From the IMG/VR virus record IMGVR_UViG_3300009506_000164, positions 1 through 27,079 of that record: DNA of 27,079 nt, one strand, 5' to 3'. A model generated the notes under the pieces. It did no database searches. It was not told the origin of the DNA and worked only from the letters and a program-made list of their open reading frames with translations. The stretch comes from a virus. Positions 1 to 7,664 of this stretch are shown here, piece by piece. The translations under genes and the position numbers were made by a program. Within the stretch, counting starts at the first letter, position 1. Every line of letters begins with the position of its first letter.

Positions 1-10
1 TTTTCTTCAT
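1..10 (-). CDS. Start of an unidentified gene, cut by the left edge
   Basis: Only the first codons are inside the window: an ATG at positions 10-8 on the minus strand followed by two lysine codons. The support is a good ribosome binding site, AGAGGAG, ending about 9 bases before the ATG, and an exact TATAAATA late-promoter box further upstream at 153-146 with no other credible ATG in between. Nothing can be said about function. The reading continues beyond the window. Confidence 0.4.
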
Positions 11-62
11 TTCTAATTCTCCTCTAGTTTCTTGTCTTAGAATTGTCTTTGTTGTCTGGAGT

Positions 63-77
63 GGTACCCTTTGTACC
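63..77. repeat. Small inverted repeat in the leader of the left-edge gene
   Basis: GGTAC and GTACC flank a 5-base spacer. The repeat lies in the roughly 130-base stretch between the TATAAATA box at 146-153 and the ATG at position 10, so it would sit in a 5' untranslated leader on the minus strand. The arms are short and this could be chance. No other structure, and no ATG-started gene, was seen in the 1-177 stretch. Confidence 0.2.
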
Positions 78-145
78 TAATGACGCTCCTCGCCACCAGA
101 CGACGAAATCTTATATTACTTTTGTGATTCCGTCAACTGTAATTC

Positions 146-153
146 TATTTATA
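146..153 (-). promoter_or_regulatory. T4-type late promoter, exact TATAAATA
   Basis: Exact match on the minus strand to the T4 late consensus recognised by the gp55 sigma factor. It lies just after the stop of the 226-residue gene (178-858) and points to the gene beginning at position 10, leaving a leader of about 130 bases, unusually long for this window. Confidence 0.6.
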
Positions 154-177
154 GTGACTGTGTGAAAGGAGGGCAAA

Positions 178-858
178 TTATATTTTTCCCTTATCTTCCC
201 AGGCGTAATCAATTTCAAGAATTTCACCTCTGTCTTCTTCTTGAACCAATGGACTGCATCTCTCTTTATAAGGTTGCCGCCAGTCAGCGAAGACCTGAGA
301 GTCTTGCAGATCGCGAAGTTTTTGGTTCTCTTCGGAAGTGGTGTAATGAACCTGACGGAAGACATCAAAGAAGCGTCGCATGCGAGTTGGAGAGATGCCT
401 TTGCTGGCGAAGATGTATTCGAGAATTGCGTAGCCTGACCATTGACGAGGGTAAAAATGTTCTTTAACCTTTTCGCCCTTCTTGATTGCATCTTTGGTTC
501 TGTAGCCAGTCCATAGAGCAGGGAGGTCATATATCGTGTTGCCCAAATCCCGAGCGTGGTCATTCAGTTCCATCGGATCAATGTCATCGGCGTGTTTCCA
601 GAGCCAGTTATACTTCCGCCATGTTGCCTTCAGTTTGCTGTTGATGCGTCGTTCCTGTTTGGCTTGTCGCTTTGCTTGGTTGAATGCTTGATGTCCCTGT
701 TTCTTTGCTTCAGTGAGAACATTAGATGCGGTGGGAATACGAAATTGCTGGGTGCACTCAAGAGTGCCCACAGTGCCAGGACGCGTTTCAGCGGCTCGCA
801 ACTTGCGCTGAAATTTGTTGAGGACCTTTGTGGTCGGGTCTAGTTTTCTGGCGGACAT
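178..858 (-). CDS. Unrecognised 226-residue basic protein
   Basis: I do not recognise this family. I start it at the ATG at 858 (MSARKLD) because AGGTG lies 6 bases upstream of it; an in-frame GTG three codons earlier (867) overlaps that site. The protein is rich in K, R and Q, with a long basic, probably helical stretch around residues 50-85 that is heavy in A, K, Q and R, then a region rich in W and Y. A compact aromatic motif HFYPRQWSGYAIL falls near residue 135. No signal peptide or membrane segment is evident. It lies downstream of the fibre gene, and a possible TTGACT-type promoter follows that gene's stop, so it may be expressed early rather than with the virion genes. A DNA-binding or homing-endonuclease role is conceivable but no catalytic motif was found. 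Confidence 0.7.
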   Translation of the reverse strand: MSARKLDPTTKVLNKFQRKLRAAETRPGTVGTLECTQQFRIPTASNVLTEAKKQGHQAFNQAKRQAKQERRINSKLKATWRKYNWLWKHADDIDPMELNDHARDLGNTIYDLPALWTGYRTKDAIKKGEKVKEHFYPRQWSGYAILEYIFASKGISPTRMRRFFDVFRQVHYTTSEENQKLRDLQDSQVFADWRQPYKERCSPLVQEEDRGEILEIDYAWEDKGKI

Positions 859-885
859 ATTATTCACCTGTTAAAGATGAATAAT

Positions 886-914
886 ATTGTCCTCAAAACT
901 GCGCAGAAAGTCAA
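886..914 (-). promoter_or_regulatory. Possible sigma70-like promoter for the 226-residue gene
   Basis: TTGACT (914-909) is separated by 17 bases from GACAAT (891-886), with ATATTAT overlapping just downstream. The -35 is good, the -10 is poor. The spacer contains the palindrome CTGCGCAG. It lies immediately after the stop codon of the large fibre gene, the same placement as the stronger TTGATT promoter at 8919-8891. This is the weakest of the three such elements. Confidence 0.35.
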
Positions 915-917
915 CGA

Positions 918-3602
918 TTAGAACGCTGGAATATAGATTACACCCGTCGCTGTTGTGATCCCAGCGATACTGAATACGGTTGCTTGTACCTTATAGTAGC
1001 GAGAAGGCGAGATTGACAGGAACTGTAAATGCAGATCTGTCAGTGCTGACGTAAAGTAATCGGATTCGCTGTTCAGCGTTGTGTAAGTTATACCATCTTC
1101 ACTCAGCTGGATACCTCTGTTTGTATCGCTGTGTTCGTTTGCATCTAGTGGCCACCACGTTGAACCATCCGAGGAAGTTGCAAGACAACTATACTCAATG
1201 TATGTGTAATCACCAACTACGTTCAAATTCAAACTACTTGGTATTGTAGCACCGACAGGTGAACCAATGTAAGGTGGAGAACCTGCTGATGCACCAATGA
1301 AGTTTGCCGAAATAGTTCCAGTAGGAACATTAGGTCCAACAGCACCACGCAACGTGATAGAGACATCGTCAAAGCCCGCGATTAATCCAGGAGGAGAACC
1401 AACAACAGGAGTGTAGATACGGATGATGTTCCCACGTGAAACATTCCACAGTGGTTCAGCGGTGTGTGTTGGCGAACCTGCTGGAACACCTTCTGTCAGT
1501 GCAGTTCCCAAACCCATGTCAAATGCCGTTTCATTTCGTGAGATTGCCGACTGGTAGAATCGGAACGTACCAATTCGCTGTTCTGTTGTACCGTCATCAA
1601 GAGTGACAGCAAAATCTCGATCTACTGTAGGTGGACGTGTGCGGCTTTGTGCCTGATGCCCATAACTGAACAACACAAAGTCACGAGGTGCAACATATTT
1701 GAACATTATTGAGTCAGAGCCAACATCAGCAAAAGATTGAGCGGCAAAATCGTATGGACGAGGAAGCTCAAATGTTGGAACCGAAGGAGTAGGAACACTC
1801 TGCGCCTGCCATGTGTTGCCAACCTTTGTTAGAACTTGTCCATCCACAGGAAGTGGAGAACCAACTAAATCAACATCACTTAGATCACCGAGATTAGCTG
1901 CCCAGTCAGTAACAACTCCAACAGGGCTGCCCTGCGTGCGAGTTGTGATGTTTCTACCACCTGTGATTGTGAGAGTGTCGCTCGCTGTGGCAGCTGTAAC
2001 AGCACCAGTATCAGCTGCGACTGTTTTGAATACTTCCTGCAAGTACACTGCATCTGGAGATGGCTCCCAAATCGAACCATTGTAACGTAGAACATCACCA
2101 ACTGCAAGAGCTGGTGATCCGGTTGTGGTGACATCCGCCATGTCATTTAAAACATAGTTCAGAATCGTTTTCACTTCTGTTGGTGTCTTGGCTGTAAATG
2201 CACCAGCACTTCCAACAATAAATTGATTGGTTGCGGCTGATAGTGCAGCTATCTGATCAAGGTGAATGTTCCAAGCTTCTACCCCTGAAGTAGAACCTGG
2301 TGCAGCGCTCTTCCACGTTGTAGATGCACCACTGAAATAGAGAACATGTCCTGCGGATGGTGCTAATGCCGAATCGACATCTTCTAGGTTGGGCAAGTAT
2401 GCTCCAAACTCAACACCAGATGCACCTGTTGTAACTCGTAGAATTTTGGAACCACTGCTTGCATAGTCGGCAGGAGTATCACTCAAGGATATAAATGTTT
2501 GTCCAGCAGCAACCGAAAGAATCAACTCCGAAGGACGAAGAAGAATTGTTGTTTCGTCAATAGCAACCGCTATTGGCTTTTGCCCTGGGTCCGGTGAGTA
2601 CCCATCTGCTTCTTCCGATGTCAAAACACCTGGCTGATCTTTGTCAACATAAATTAATTCATTGACCGTTGTCCACGCCCAATTAGGATTATTGACAACA
2701 CCACTTGTTGTAACCTGAACAAGCTCGCCTGATACACCTGCCTCTTGTTCGAGAATACCAACGATAGAGCTATCTTGTACAGCTACTGTCAGGGGAAGAA
2801 CTTGATGCAGGCCAGAGAAATAAACCGCTTGATATGCTGCGATTGGCTGCTGTGCGATACCATCAAGAACAATCGTCTCCACACGAGAACGAGCTGTTGA
2901 CTGCAAACCTGTATAGAAGAGATCTTCCGTTGTAAAAAATGTTGTTGCATTGCTAGCAAGTGTTCGTTTGAGAACACTTCCATCATGATCAAAGACAAGT
3001 GCACCAACGCGATACGAAGCCGTTGGTAGACCAACAGTTGTACCAACGAAGGAAGGCGTGTTTATTGAAAGACTTGTGAAACCACCGCCAAAGGTATACT
3101 TAGCGACAAAGCAACGTATCTTTTCTGCAAATGCACCATAAGTTGGTGGAATGCCGCTGAACGTCCATTCCTTCATTATCTTGTTGGCAGTGTCGTACCA
3201 ATGATAACCAGTTGGACGAATTGATGCTGCGGTGCTTGCTACAGTTCCAGGATCAGGAGCGTATTTGGTCCAGCCATAAGAGGTCAAGCCTGTGGAACGA
3301 TCAAGATCAACGTACAAATAGTAATCATTGCTGCTTGGACCGGATCCACCACCCTCCGTGAATGGAGCGTTGTTGTTTGCTGCTGTGCCATATCCCCAAG
3401 CGTTGATATCACCACTCTGGCGCAGCGTCAATAGGTAGTTCGTATCACGGTGAGCAAAAGCAAGTTGGAACATCTGCTCAATAGGGGCATGAAGATCAAC
3501 CTTCGAATTGGTGGCAACTGCAACAAGGAAGTTTTGCGTGCCTGTTGGTGTGCCGGTGTCCGTAGAGTAAGTTACTACGCCCTGTGAGAATGTCAGAATC
3601 AT
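918..3602 (-). CDS. Large tail-fibre or adhesin-like virion protein, 894 residues
   Basis: A long, low-charge protein rich in G, S, T, V and P with few lysines, typical of phage fibre and adhesin proteins. The middle part holds three diverged copies of a fibre repeat of the form 'L-x-D-x-x-D-V ... G-x-V-L-x-Y/T ... W', seen in PNLEDVDSALAPSAGHVLYF, in NDMADV to the W of GSIWEPS, and in GDLSDVDL to the W of NTWQAQ. Tripeptide GSP occurs seven times in loops. The C-terminal third looks like beta-rich modules ending in VIYIPAF. The ATG at 3602 is preceded by GGGGAA, and a GATAAATA late box lies 38 bases upstream. The neighbour 5' to it is another fibre-like gene. It probably forms part of the distal tail or a receptor-binding appendage; which T4 fibre it replaces cannot be told. 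Confidence 0.75.
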   Translation of the reverse strand: MILTFSQGVVTYSTDTGTPTGTQNFLVAVATNSKVDLHAPIEQMFQLAFAHRDTNYLLTLRQSGDINAWGYGTAANNNAPFTEGGGSGPSSNDYYLYVDLDRSTGLTSYGWTKYAPDPGTVASTAASIRPTGYHWYDTANKIMKEWTFSGIPPTYGAFAEKIRCFVAKYTFGGGFTSLSINTPSFVGTTVGLPTASYRVGALVFDHDGSVLKRTLASNATTFFTTEDLFYTGLQSTARSRVETIVLDGIAQQPIAAYQAVYFSGLHQVLPLTVAVQDSSIVGILEQEAGVSGELVQVTTSGVVNNPNWAWTTVNELIYVDKDQPGVLTSEEADGYSPDPGQKPIAVAIDETTILLRPSELILSVAAGQTFISLSDTPADYASSGSKILRVTTGASGVEFGAYLPNLEDVDSALAPSAGHVLYFSGASTTWKSAAPGSTSGVEAWNIHLDQIAALSAATNQFIVGSAGAFTAKTPTEVKTILNYVLNDMADVTTTGSPALAVGDVLRYNGSIWEPSPDAVYLQEVFKTVAADTGAVTAATASDTLTITGGRNITTRTQGSPVGVVTDWAANLGDLSDVDLVGSPLPVDGQVLTKVGNTWQAQSVPTPSVPTFELPRPYDFAAQSFADVGSDSIMFKYVAPRDFVLFSYGHQAQSRTRPPTVDRDFAVTLDDGTTEQRIGTFRFYQSAISRNETAFDMGLGTALTEGVPAGSPTHTAEPLWNVSRGNIIRIYTPVVGSPPGLIAGFDDVSITLRGAVGPNVPTGTISANFIGASAGSPPYIGSPVGATIPSSLNLNVVGDYTYIEYSCLATSSDGSTWWPLDANEHSDTNRGIQLSEDGITYTTLNSESDYFTSALTDLHLQFLSISPSRYYKVQATVFSIAGITTATGVIYIPAF

Positions 3603-3640
3603 GTGATTATTTCCCCAAATTTATATGTACGTTCCTCGTA

Positions 3641-3648
3641 TATTTATC
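3641..3648 (-). promoter_or_regulatory. Late promoter box GATAAATA for the 894-residue fibre gene
   Basis: One base off the T4 late consensus on the minus strand, in the 83-base gap between the two fibre genes and 38 bases upstream of the downstream ATG. The spacing leaves room for a leader with a GGGGAA ribosome binding site. Confidence 0.5.
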
Positions 3649-3685
3649 TGAAGTGACAGCCTCTCCGAGAATTTTATTTGGATTT

Positions 3686-5200
3686 TTACGCAACTATTGC
3701 CCAGTCAGAAACTCGACGCCAATTGACACCATCTGTCACCACTGCAACGCCAGCAAGTGGGCTACCATCCTGTCCGTCGCTCGTATACGCAATTCGACCA
3801 GCTGGTGCTGCCGCTGGAAGCGTTGCAACGGTGTATGTTGGCAGCGTGAGCGGACCTGTTGGGACACGTGTTCCATCCGTCAGCAGGTATTGTGGGTGAT
3901 CATCGTCGGACAATCCGGACAGGTTGCCGTGATCTGTTGCCGCACTGCCAATCGTTGATGAGAACACCTGTGTATCTCGCCAGTCAATGTAACTGCTACC
4001 AGTATCTGTTGCTCTGAAGCGTACTAGTGTTGTATTTGTGTATAGGGTTCTTGTTTGGCCAATGAATGTTGCAATTGGTACAAACTCCTGAAATGGAAGT
4101 CCGGCCAACGAATTCAGCTCTGAGTTTGCTGCAGCTTGTGCCGCTGTTATGTTGGCATATTCGGCAATACCCTGCAGTGCAATAACTGGGTGCCTCATGT
4201 CATTGGTTGCCAATATATGGAAAAGGAAGAAACTGTTATCTGATAGCTCTGTCAAGGACCAAACACCACCCGATAGCTGGTTGTAAGGTGGAAGACCATT
4301 TACTGCACCAGTCCAGTTAACACCATCACTATAGATGAATGGGAAGTTAGTTGGCGTAGATTTGTACCACACTGCACCTGCACCCAAACGATAGAACACA
4401 GGGAGCTGTGCAATTGGTGTTAGGTCTTGTAGCAGGTCATAGCTATTGACACCACTGCCAATATCATAGATGTGATGTGGAATATCCTCATCACGAATGA
4501 ATCCATTACCAATATCAATCTGGACATCTGCATCTGTTGGTGTACCTGGGTCAGCTGTGAATGTTCCACCTGGAGCCAAGCCAGAAATATACTGTGTACC
4601 AAAGGAAAGGTGGAAGTGAGCGTGTGTAACACCATCCATAACCATACCATGACGTTCATCACCAAAATATACCGCTGTCTGGGTATCGGTGTTCCAGTAA
4701 AGAACTGCCACGTAAACGTTGTCAACAAACAGTAATGTTGCATCGAATACTGTGGTGTACTGAATTGTATTGTTTACGTCAATATAAAGGAAGTACTCAC
4801 CTGTTACATCTGGAATTGTTAGTGAGATTGGAACATAGCTCTCATACCGAATACCATGAATGTAGTAGTCGAAGTATGGAGGAGATCCAGACAGGGATGA
4901 TCCTATTCTTGGTGCAATTGTGAACTCTCGTGTTGCAGGGCTACCATCATCAAATGTCATGTACGACTGATCACGATCAAGATAACCTGTGTACGCCTCA
5001 CCATCTCTCCATATGTTGAATATTGGAACATTCATAAAATCACGCACGTTGTTGATTGGATGCTTGTAAGTGCGAGTTCCATCACACACCGCCATCGCAT
5101 GCGTGAGATCAAGAGGTGCTGGACTTCCAGCAGCATCAGGCAGGTGACATATGTCTGCGTAGCTTGCTGGTGTTGATTTTGTGAGGACTAGGTTTGCCAT
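3686..5200 (-). CDS. Tail-fibre-like virion protein, 504 residues
   Basis: Begins MANLVLTKST at the ATG 5200 with AAAGGT upstream. The protein is rich in Y, T, G and D. The middle carries a segment around DERHGMVMDGVTHAHFHLS, a type I associate with fibre-like virion proteins of large phages, followed by a dense D/G stretch. Near the C-terminus is the fibre collar motif DHGNLSGLSDDDHPQYLL, a well-known element in many phage tail fibres, followed by a short terminal domain ending GVNWRRVSDWAIVA. GSP tripeptides occur four times. It is separated by 83 bases from the 894-residue fibre gene, and both probably belong to one appendage. Expression probably comes from the GATAAATA box at 5256-5249. 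A fibre role is well supported by the collar motif; its exact position in the virion is inference. Confidence 0.8.
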   Translation of the reverse strand: MANLVLTKSTPASYADICHLPDAAGSPAPLDLTHAMAVCDGTRTYKHPINNVRDFMNVPIFNIWRDGEAYTGYLDRDQSYMTFDDGSPATREFTIAPRIGSSLSGSPPYFDYYIHGIRYESYVPISLTIPDVTGEYFLYIDVNNTIQYTTVFDATLLFVDNVYVAVLYWNTDTQTAVYFGDERHGMVMDGVTHAHFHLSFGTQYISGLAPGGTFTADPGTPTDADVQIDIGNGFIRDEDIPHHIYDIGSGVNSYDLLQDLTPIAQLPVFYRLGAGAVWYKSTPTNFPFIYSDGVNWTGAVNGLPPYNQLSGGVWSLTELSDNSFFLFHILATNDMRHPVIALQGIAEYANITAAQAAANSELNSLAGLPFQEFVPIATFIGQTRTLYTNTTLVRFRATDTGSSYIDWRDTQVFSSTIGSAATDHGNLSGLSDDDHPQYLLTDGTRVPTGPLTLPTYTVATLPAAAPAGRIAYTSDGQDGSPLAGVAVVTDGVNWRRVSDWAIVA

Positions 5201-5248
5201 TATTTTTATACCTTTAGGGTTATGTTGTCGATAATCTATCCGTCAAAG

Positions 5249-5256
5249 TATTTATC
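5249..5256 (-). promoter_or_regulatory. Leftward late promoter box GATAAATA
   Basis: One base off TATAAATA. It lies 48 bases upstream of the 504-residue fibre ATG and only 1 base from an oppositely oriented AATAAATA box, so the 92-base intergenic region seems to hold back-to-back late promoters. Confidence 0.5.
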
Positions 5257-5257
5257 A

Positions 5258-5265
5258 AATAAATA
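5258..5265 (+). promoter_or_regulatory. Rightward late promoter box AATAAATA
   Basis: One base off TATAAATA on the plus strand. It leaves 27 bases to the ATG at 5293, with AAGGAG 5 bases before that ATG. It would drive the plus-strand cassette 5293-7072. Confidence 0.5.
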
Positions 5266-5292
5266 AACATGCACATTTACTAAGGAGAAATC

Positions 5293-5958
5293 ATGGCAGA
5301 GATCATCATTGCCTCGTATTTTGAGGATGGAAGTGGTCCCGCTACGGGTCTTACCCCAACACTTCGCATCTGGGAAGTCACGGCTTCAGGACAAAGTCTG
5401 GTTGTTGGTGCACCCTGTGGTTCGGGTCAAGCAACGGACGGAATAATGACCGAAATGACTGATTGCGGTTCTCCATTAGCGAAAGATGGCTTTTATCGTT
5501 TCACGTTTACGGATTTGATCGGGTATGATGTGACAAAGACATACGCCATCCGCATTGATGGCGGTGCTTCCTTGGCTATTCCATTTAGATATCAGGCGAA
5601 CAGCATTTCGCCAACAGACGCTCTTGATGCAGCTGCAGTTGAAAATGCTGTCTGGGATGCCCCTATTGCTGCTCATACGACAACTGATACTATGGGTGAA
5701 CTACAAAATCTTATTGATCTTATTCGCAAATACAGCACAAATCGAACGAAGATTGACACCACAAATAAGACACTCACAATATACGACGACGATTGTGCGA
5801 CCGTGCTTCGTGTCTTCCGTCTGCTTGATCATACAGGAACTCCAAGTATCACAGAGGTTTGTGAGCGAACATCTATTGGTGGTACACTGAGTGGTTCTTC
5901 ACCAACAGGCTCGGTTGGTCCTGATGGACAGCCAACCTGTTCAACGGCAGCGCCGTAA
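5293..5958 (+). CDS. Virion structural protein, probably tail or baseplate associated, 221 residues
   Basis: Starts at ATG 5293 with a strong AAGGAG site. The N-terminal 95 residues alternate beta-strand-like segments with G and T (LRIWEVTASG, FYRFTFTDL, TYAIRIDGG), suggesting an immunoglobulin-like or similar beta domain. A linker follows with the segment DALDAAAVENAVWDAPIAAH (residues about 112-131), a pattern I know from phage structural proteins, then a probable coiled stretch (GELQNLIDLIRK). The next segment (TKIDTTNKTLTIYDDD ... TVLRVFRLLD) is typical of minor structural proteins. The C-terminus is a low-complexity G/S/P/T tail with a late cysteine. It is the first gene of a three-gene plus-strand cassette between minus-strand fibre and terminase genes. 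Function beyond a virion component is not established. Confidence 0.65.
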   Translation: MAEIIIASYFEDGSGPATGLTPTLRIWEVTASGQSLVVGAPCGSGQATDGIMTEMTDCGSPLAKDGFYRFTFTDLIGYDVTKTYAIRIDGGASLAIPFRYQANSISPTDALDAAAVENAVWDAPIAAHTTTDTMGELQNLIDLIRKYSTNRTKIDTTNKTLTIYDDDCATVLRVFRLLDHTGTPSITEVCERTSIGGTLSGSSPTGSVGPDGQPTCSTAAP

Positions 5959-5961
5959 TAT

Positions 5962-6444
5962 ATGGCCGTTGACGTTGGCATCACTGGAGGAATCATTACA
6001 GGTGGGATGGGACGTCCTGCCTGTCGTAGTATCATTACAATGTCGATTTTTTCTTTGTATGCGGATGTTTCCTCCGTTACAGGTGGTGGCATACCATTAG
6101 CACCAGGGCAAATCAAGGATTTTTACCAACCAGTCGATACATCACATCTCACACAAACCGGTGTCGATACGACAAACATCACGCAGAACCCAATCCAGGG
6201 TGATATGGCGGATCCCTCTGTCTATGGCAAGAAACTGATCAAGGTTGGAATAAAATTCAACGAACATGCCTTTGAAAAAGAGTATCTCGTCTCTGAGAGA
6301 CGCGCTAAGCACGTCATTACTGTGATCAATTTGATCAACGGAACAAAAGCGCGGTTGAGTGCGGTTGCCAATAATATCCGAGTTATCACAACACGAGCAA
6401 ATGTGGTTGTGAAGAATTTGCGCACAAAATACTTTGGGAAATAA
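5962..6444 (+). CDS. Unrecognised 160-residue protein in the plus-strand structural cassette
   Basis: Begins 3 bases after the previous stop, without a visible Shine-Dalgarno site, so translation is probably coupled to the upstream gene. A later in-frame ATG (residue 16) has AGGTGGG very close before it and could be an alternative start. Residues 1-60 are G, I, T and P rich. Residues 84-160 are basic, with KKLIKVGIKFNEHAFEKEYL, SERRAKHVITVINLI and a K/R-rich end (VVVKNLRTKYFGK), suggesting an alpha/beta domain with nucleic-acid or capsid contacts. I do not recognise the family. Its place between two virion-type genes suggests a structural protein; this is inference. Confidence 0.55.
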   Translation: MAVDVGITGGIITGGMGRPACRSIITMSIFSLYADVSSVTGGGIPLAPGQIKDFYQPVDTSHLTQTGVDTTNITQNPIQGDMADPSVYGKKLIKVGIKFNEHAFEKEYLVSERRAKHVITVINLINGTKARLSAVANNIRVITTRANVVVKNLRTKYFGK

Positions 6445-6447
6445 ATA
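6440..6447 (+). promoter_or_regulatory. Late promoter box AATAAATA before the 201-residue gene
   Basis: One base off the late consensus, overlapping the stop codon of the preceding gene and ending 19 bases before the ATG at 6467. Because it shares bases with a coding end it could be chance, but its spacing is close to that of the other late boxes here. Confidence 0.35.
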
Positions 6448-6466
6448 CATAGTATAACTGGGGCTG

Positions 6467-7072
6467 ATGATGAGTACAAACATTCTAACGATAACAAACA
6501 AGAAAAAGAATGATCTGGAATTTGATCTTGAGATCGAAGGATTGGAGGGAGGACCTTCAGATGTTCGCTTTGTTATTGAAACCTCCGAGATGGATCTTGG
6601 CTTCAAGTGTACCCAACAAAAGGGTAAGAAGTGCTCTGTAAATATTCCCCCTCTTCCTCACCTTGAAAAGACAATGTATCCGTTTCGCATTGAAGTTGTT
6701 GCGGATGGATACTACTTTGTTCCAATGAAAGGTCAGGTCAATGTCGTTGGCACGTTTGACGTGTATGCGAGTGAGCCAAAGAATAAGACGATTGCTCCAC
6801 CTAAAAAGGATGAGAAGGAAGAACCCAAGAAAGCTGAAAAAGCCAAGAAAGGAAAAACAGAGGCAAAAGAATCCGCTTCAGTGCTTGCCAACAAGTTGCT
6901 TCGTGAGGCAAATGAGCAAGCCAAAGAAACAAAGCAGGTGCTCCCCGAAACTTCCAAAATAGAAAAGAAACCTTTCTTCAAGCCTGTTACATTTGTTGAG
7001 AAGAAAGAGCCTGTTGTGCCCACCGAAAAAGATACTCGCGTTCACGACATCATTGCCGGCATCAAGAAGTAG
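6467..7072 (+). CDS. Virion-type protein with folded N-terminus and Lys/Glu-rich tail, 201 residues
   Basis: Starts with tandem ATGs (6467 and 6470) after CTGGGG; the second has the better spacing. Residues 1-105 look like a compact beta domain (LTITNKKKNDLEFDLEIEGL, VRFVIETSEMDLGFKC, FRIEVVADGYYFVPMKGQVN). I associate this type with proteins of T4-like marine phages located near head genes, but recall no proven role. Residues 106-150 are a very charged K/E/P linker (KKDEKEEPKKAEKAKKGKTE) and the remainder is also K and E rich, ending VHDIIAGIKK. A charged tail of this kind fits a scaffold, core or DNA-contacting virion protein. The stop codon abuts the stop of the oppositely oriented zinc-binding gene with no gap. 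Confidence 0.65.
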   Translation: MMSTNILTITNKKKNDLEFDLEIEGLEGGPSDVRFVIETSEMDLGFKCTQQKGKKCSVNIPPLPHLEKTMYPFRIEVVADGYYFVPMKGQVNVVGTFDVYASEPKNKTIAPPKKDEKEEPKKAEKAKKGKTEAKESASVLANKLLREANEQAKETKQVLPETSKIEKKPFFKPVTFVEKKEPVVPTEKDTRVHDIIAGIKK

Positions 7073-7621
7073 TTAGCCTCTAGCAACAATTCCCATTTTC
7101 TGCAGTTCATCTACTAAAGCAAGTAGATGCTTACACATGCCTGGAACGTGCATTGGGTTTGCAGGTGGGCGAGTTTGTGTCTTACGACGATATGGAGGTG
7201 GTGCCTTACCAACCAAAGCATCATCACCTGCGTTCTGGCGAGCAAACCGATAGTGAAAGTCAAGACAGTTGCAGCGAACTTGCACGTTGTTTCCCATCAA
7301 AGGAACAGGCTGTGCGATGTTGTATTCGTTGTTGTCGGAACCTGTGAAAGTAATGTTTGTTGGTGTTTCTTGGTCCTCGAAGTTTACCTCCTGAAACATT
7401 ATCTCAGGATTGTACCGATGTCCTCTGTTGTTTGCTTGTCCTTCAGCATATAAAGAATGCGAGGGAACGTAAGGTGTCAAACGAACTATAGGAATCTGGA
7501 CAGGACCAACAGCATGCTGACGAGCCTTTGTTCCTGGAAATCCACGCGTGATGTTGTTTTCCAAATCACGGATGGAAATCTCATCTATCTGCTGAATTAG
7601 GTTGAAGTTTGTCTCGTCCAT
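7073..7621 (-). CDS. SWIM-like CxC...CxH zinc-binding protein, 182 residues
   Basis: The C-terminal half shows C117-N-C119, then after 43 residues C163-K-H165 in GMCKHLLAL. This CxC-x(n)-CxH arrangement is the signature of SWIM-type zinc fingers. Between the two pairs are aromatic residues (DFHYRF) and a proline-rich basic loop (PPPYRRKTQTRPP). The first 110 residues are a less distinctive domain. I have seen similar small proteins in marine T4-like phages, but their role is unknown to me; DNA or protein binding is the usual inference for SWIM motifs. It lies downstream of a terminator that ends the HD-Pnk unit, so it needs its own promoter. A CATAAATA box ends only 5 bases before the ATG and no Shine-Dalgarno site is visible, so the message may be leaderless. 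The zinc ligands are visible; function is open. Confidence 0.7.
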   Translation of the reverse strand: MDETNFNLIQQIDEISIRDLENNITRGFPGTKARQHAVGPVQIPIVRLTPYVPSHSLYAEGQANNRGHRYNPEIMFQEVNFEDQETPTNITFTGSDNNEYNIAQPVPLMGNNVQVRCNCLDFHYRFARQNAGDDALVGKAPPPYRRKTQTRPPANPMHVPGMCKHLLALVDELQKMGIVARG

Positions 7622-7626
7622 AAGAC

Positions 7627-7634
7627 TATTTATG
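7627..7634 (-). promoter_or_regulatory. CATAAATA late-type box directly before the SWIM-like gene
   Basis: One base off TATAAATA, between the upstream terminator and the ATG at 7621. With the usual T4 late geometry, transcription would begin at or next to the ATG, giving a leaderless message. Either that is real, or the true promoter lies elsewhere. Confidence 0.4.
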
Positions 7635-7659
7635 AAAAGAAGAGGGACTTTCGTCCCTC
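7635..7659 (-). terminator. Intrinsic terminator after HD-Pnk
   Basis: Read on the minus strand, GAGGGAC - GAAA - GTCCCTC forms a 7-pair stem with a GNRA tetraloop, followed by TTCTTTTC. It starts 6 bases past the HD-Pnk stop codon and separates that gene from the zinc-binding gene. Confidence 0.75.
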
Positions 7660-7664
7660 AAAAA

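Noticed and set aside
111-563. 150-codon open frame on the minus strand overlapping the 226-residue gene
   Set aside because: It lies in another frame of the larger gene, has no ribosome site, and its translation has unnatural composition compared with the overlapping basic protein.
178-858. Homing endonuclease (HNH or GIY-YIG)
   Set aside because: Basic and W/Y-rich, but no H-N-H triad or GIY-YIG pair could be found.
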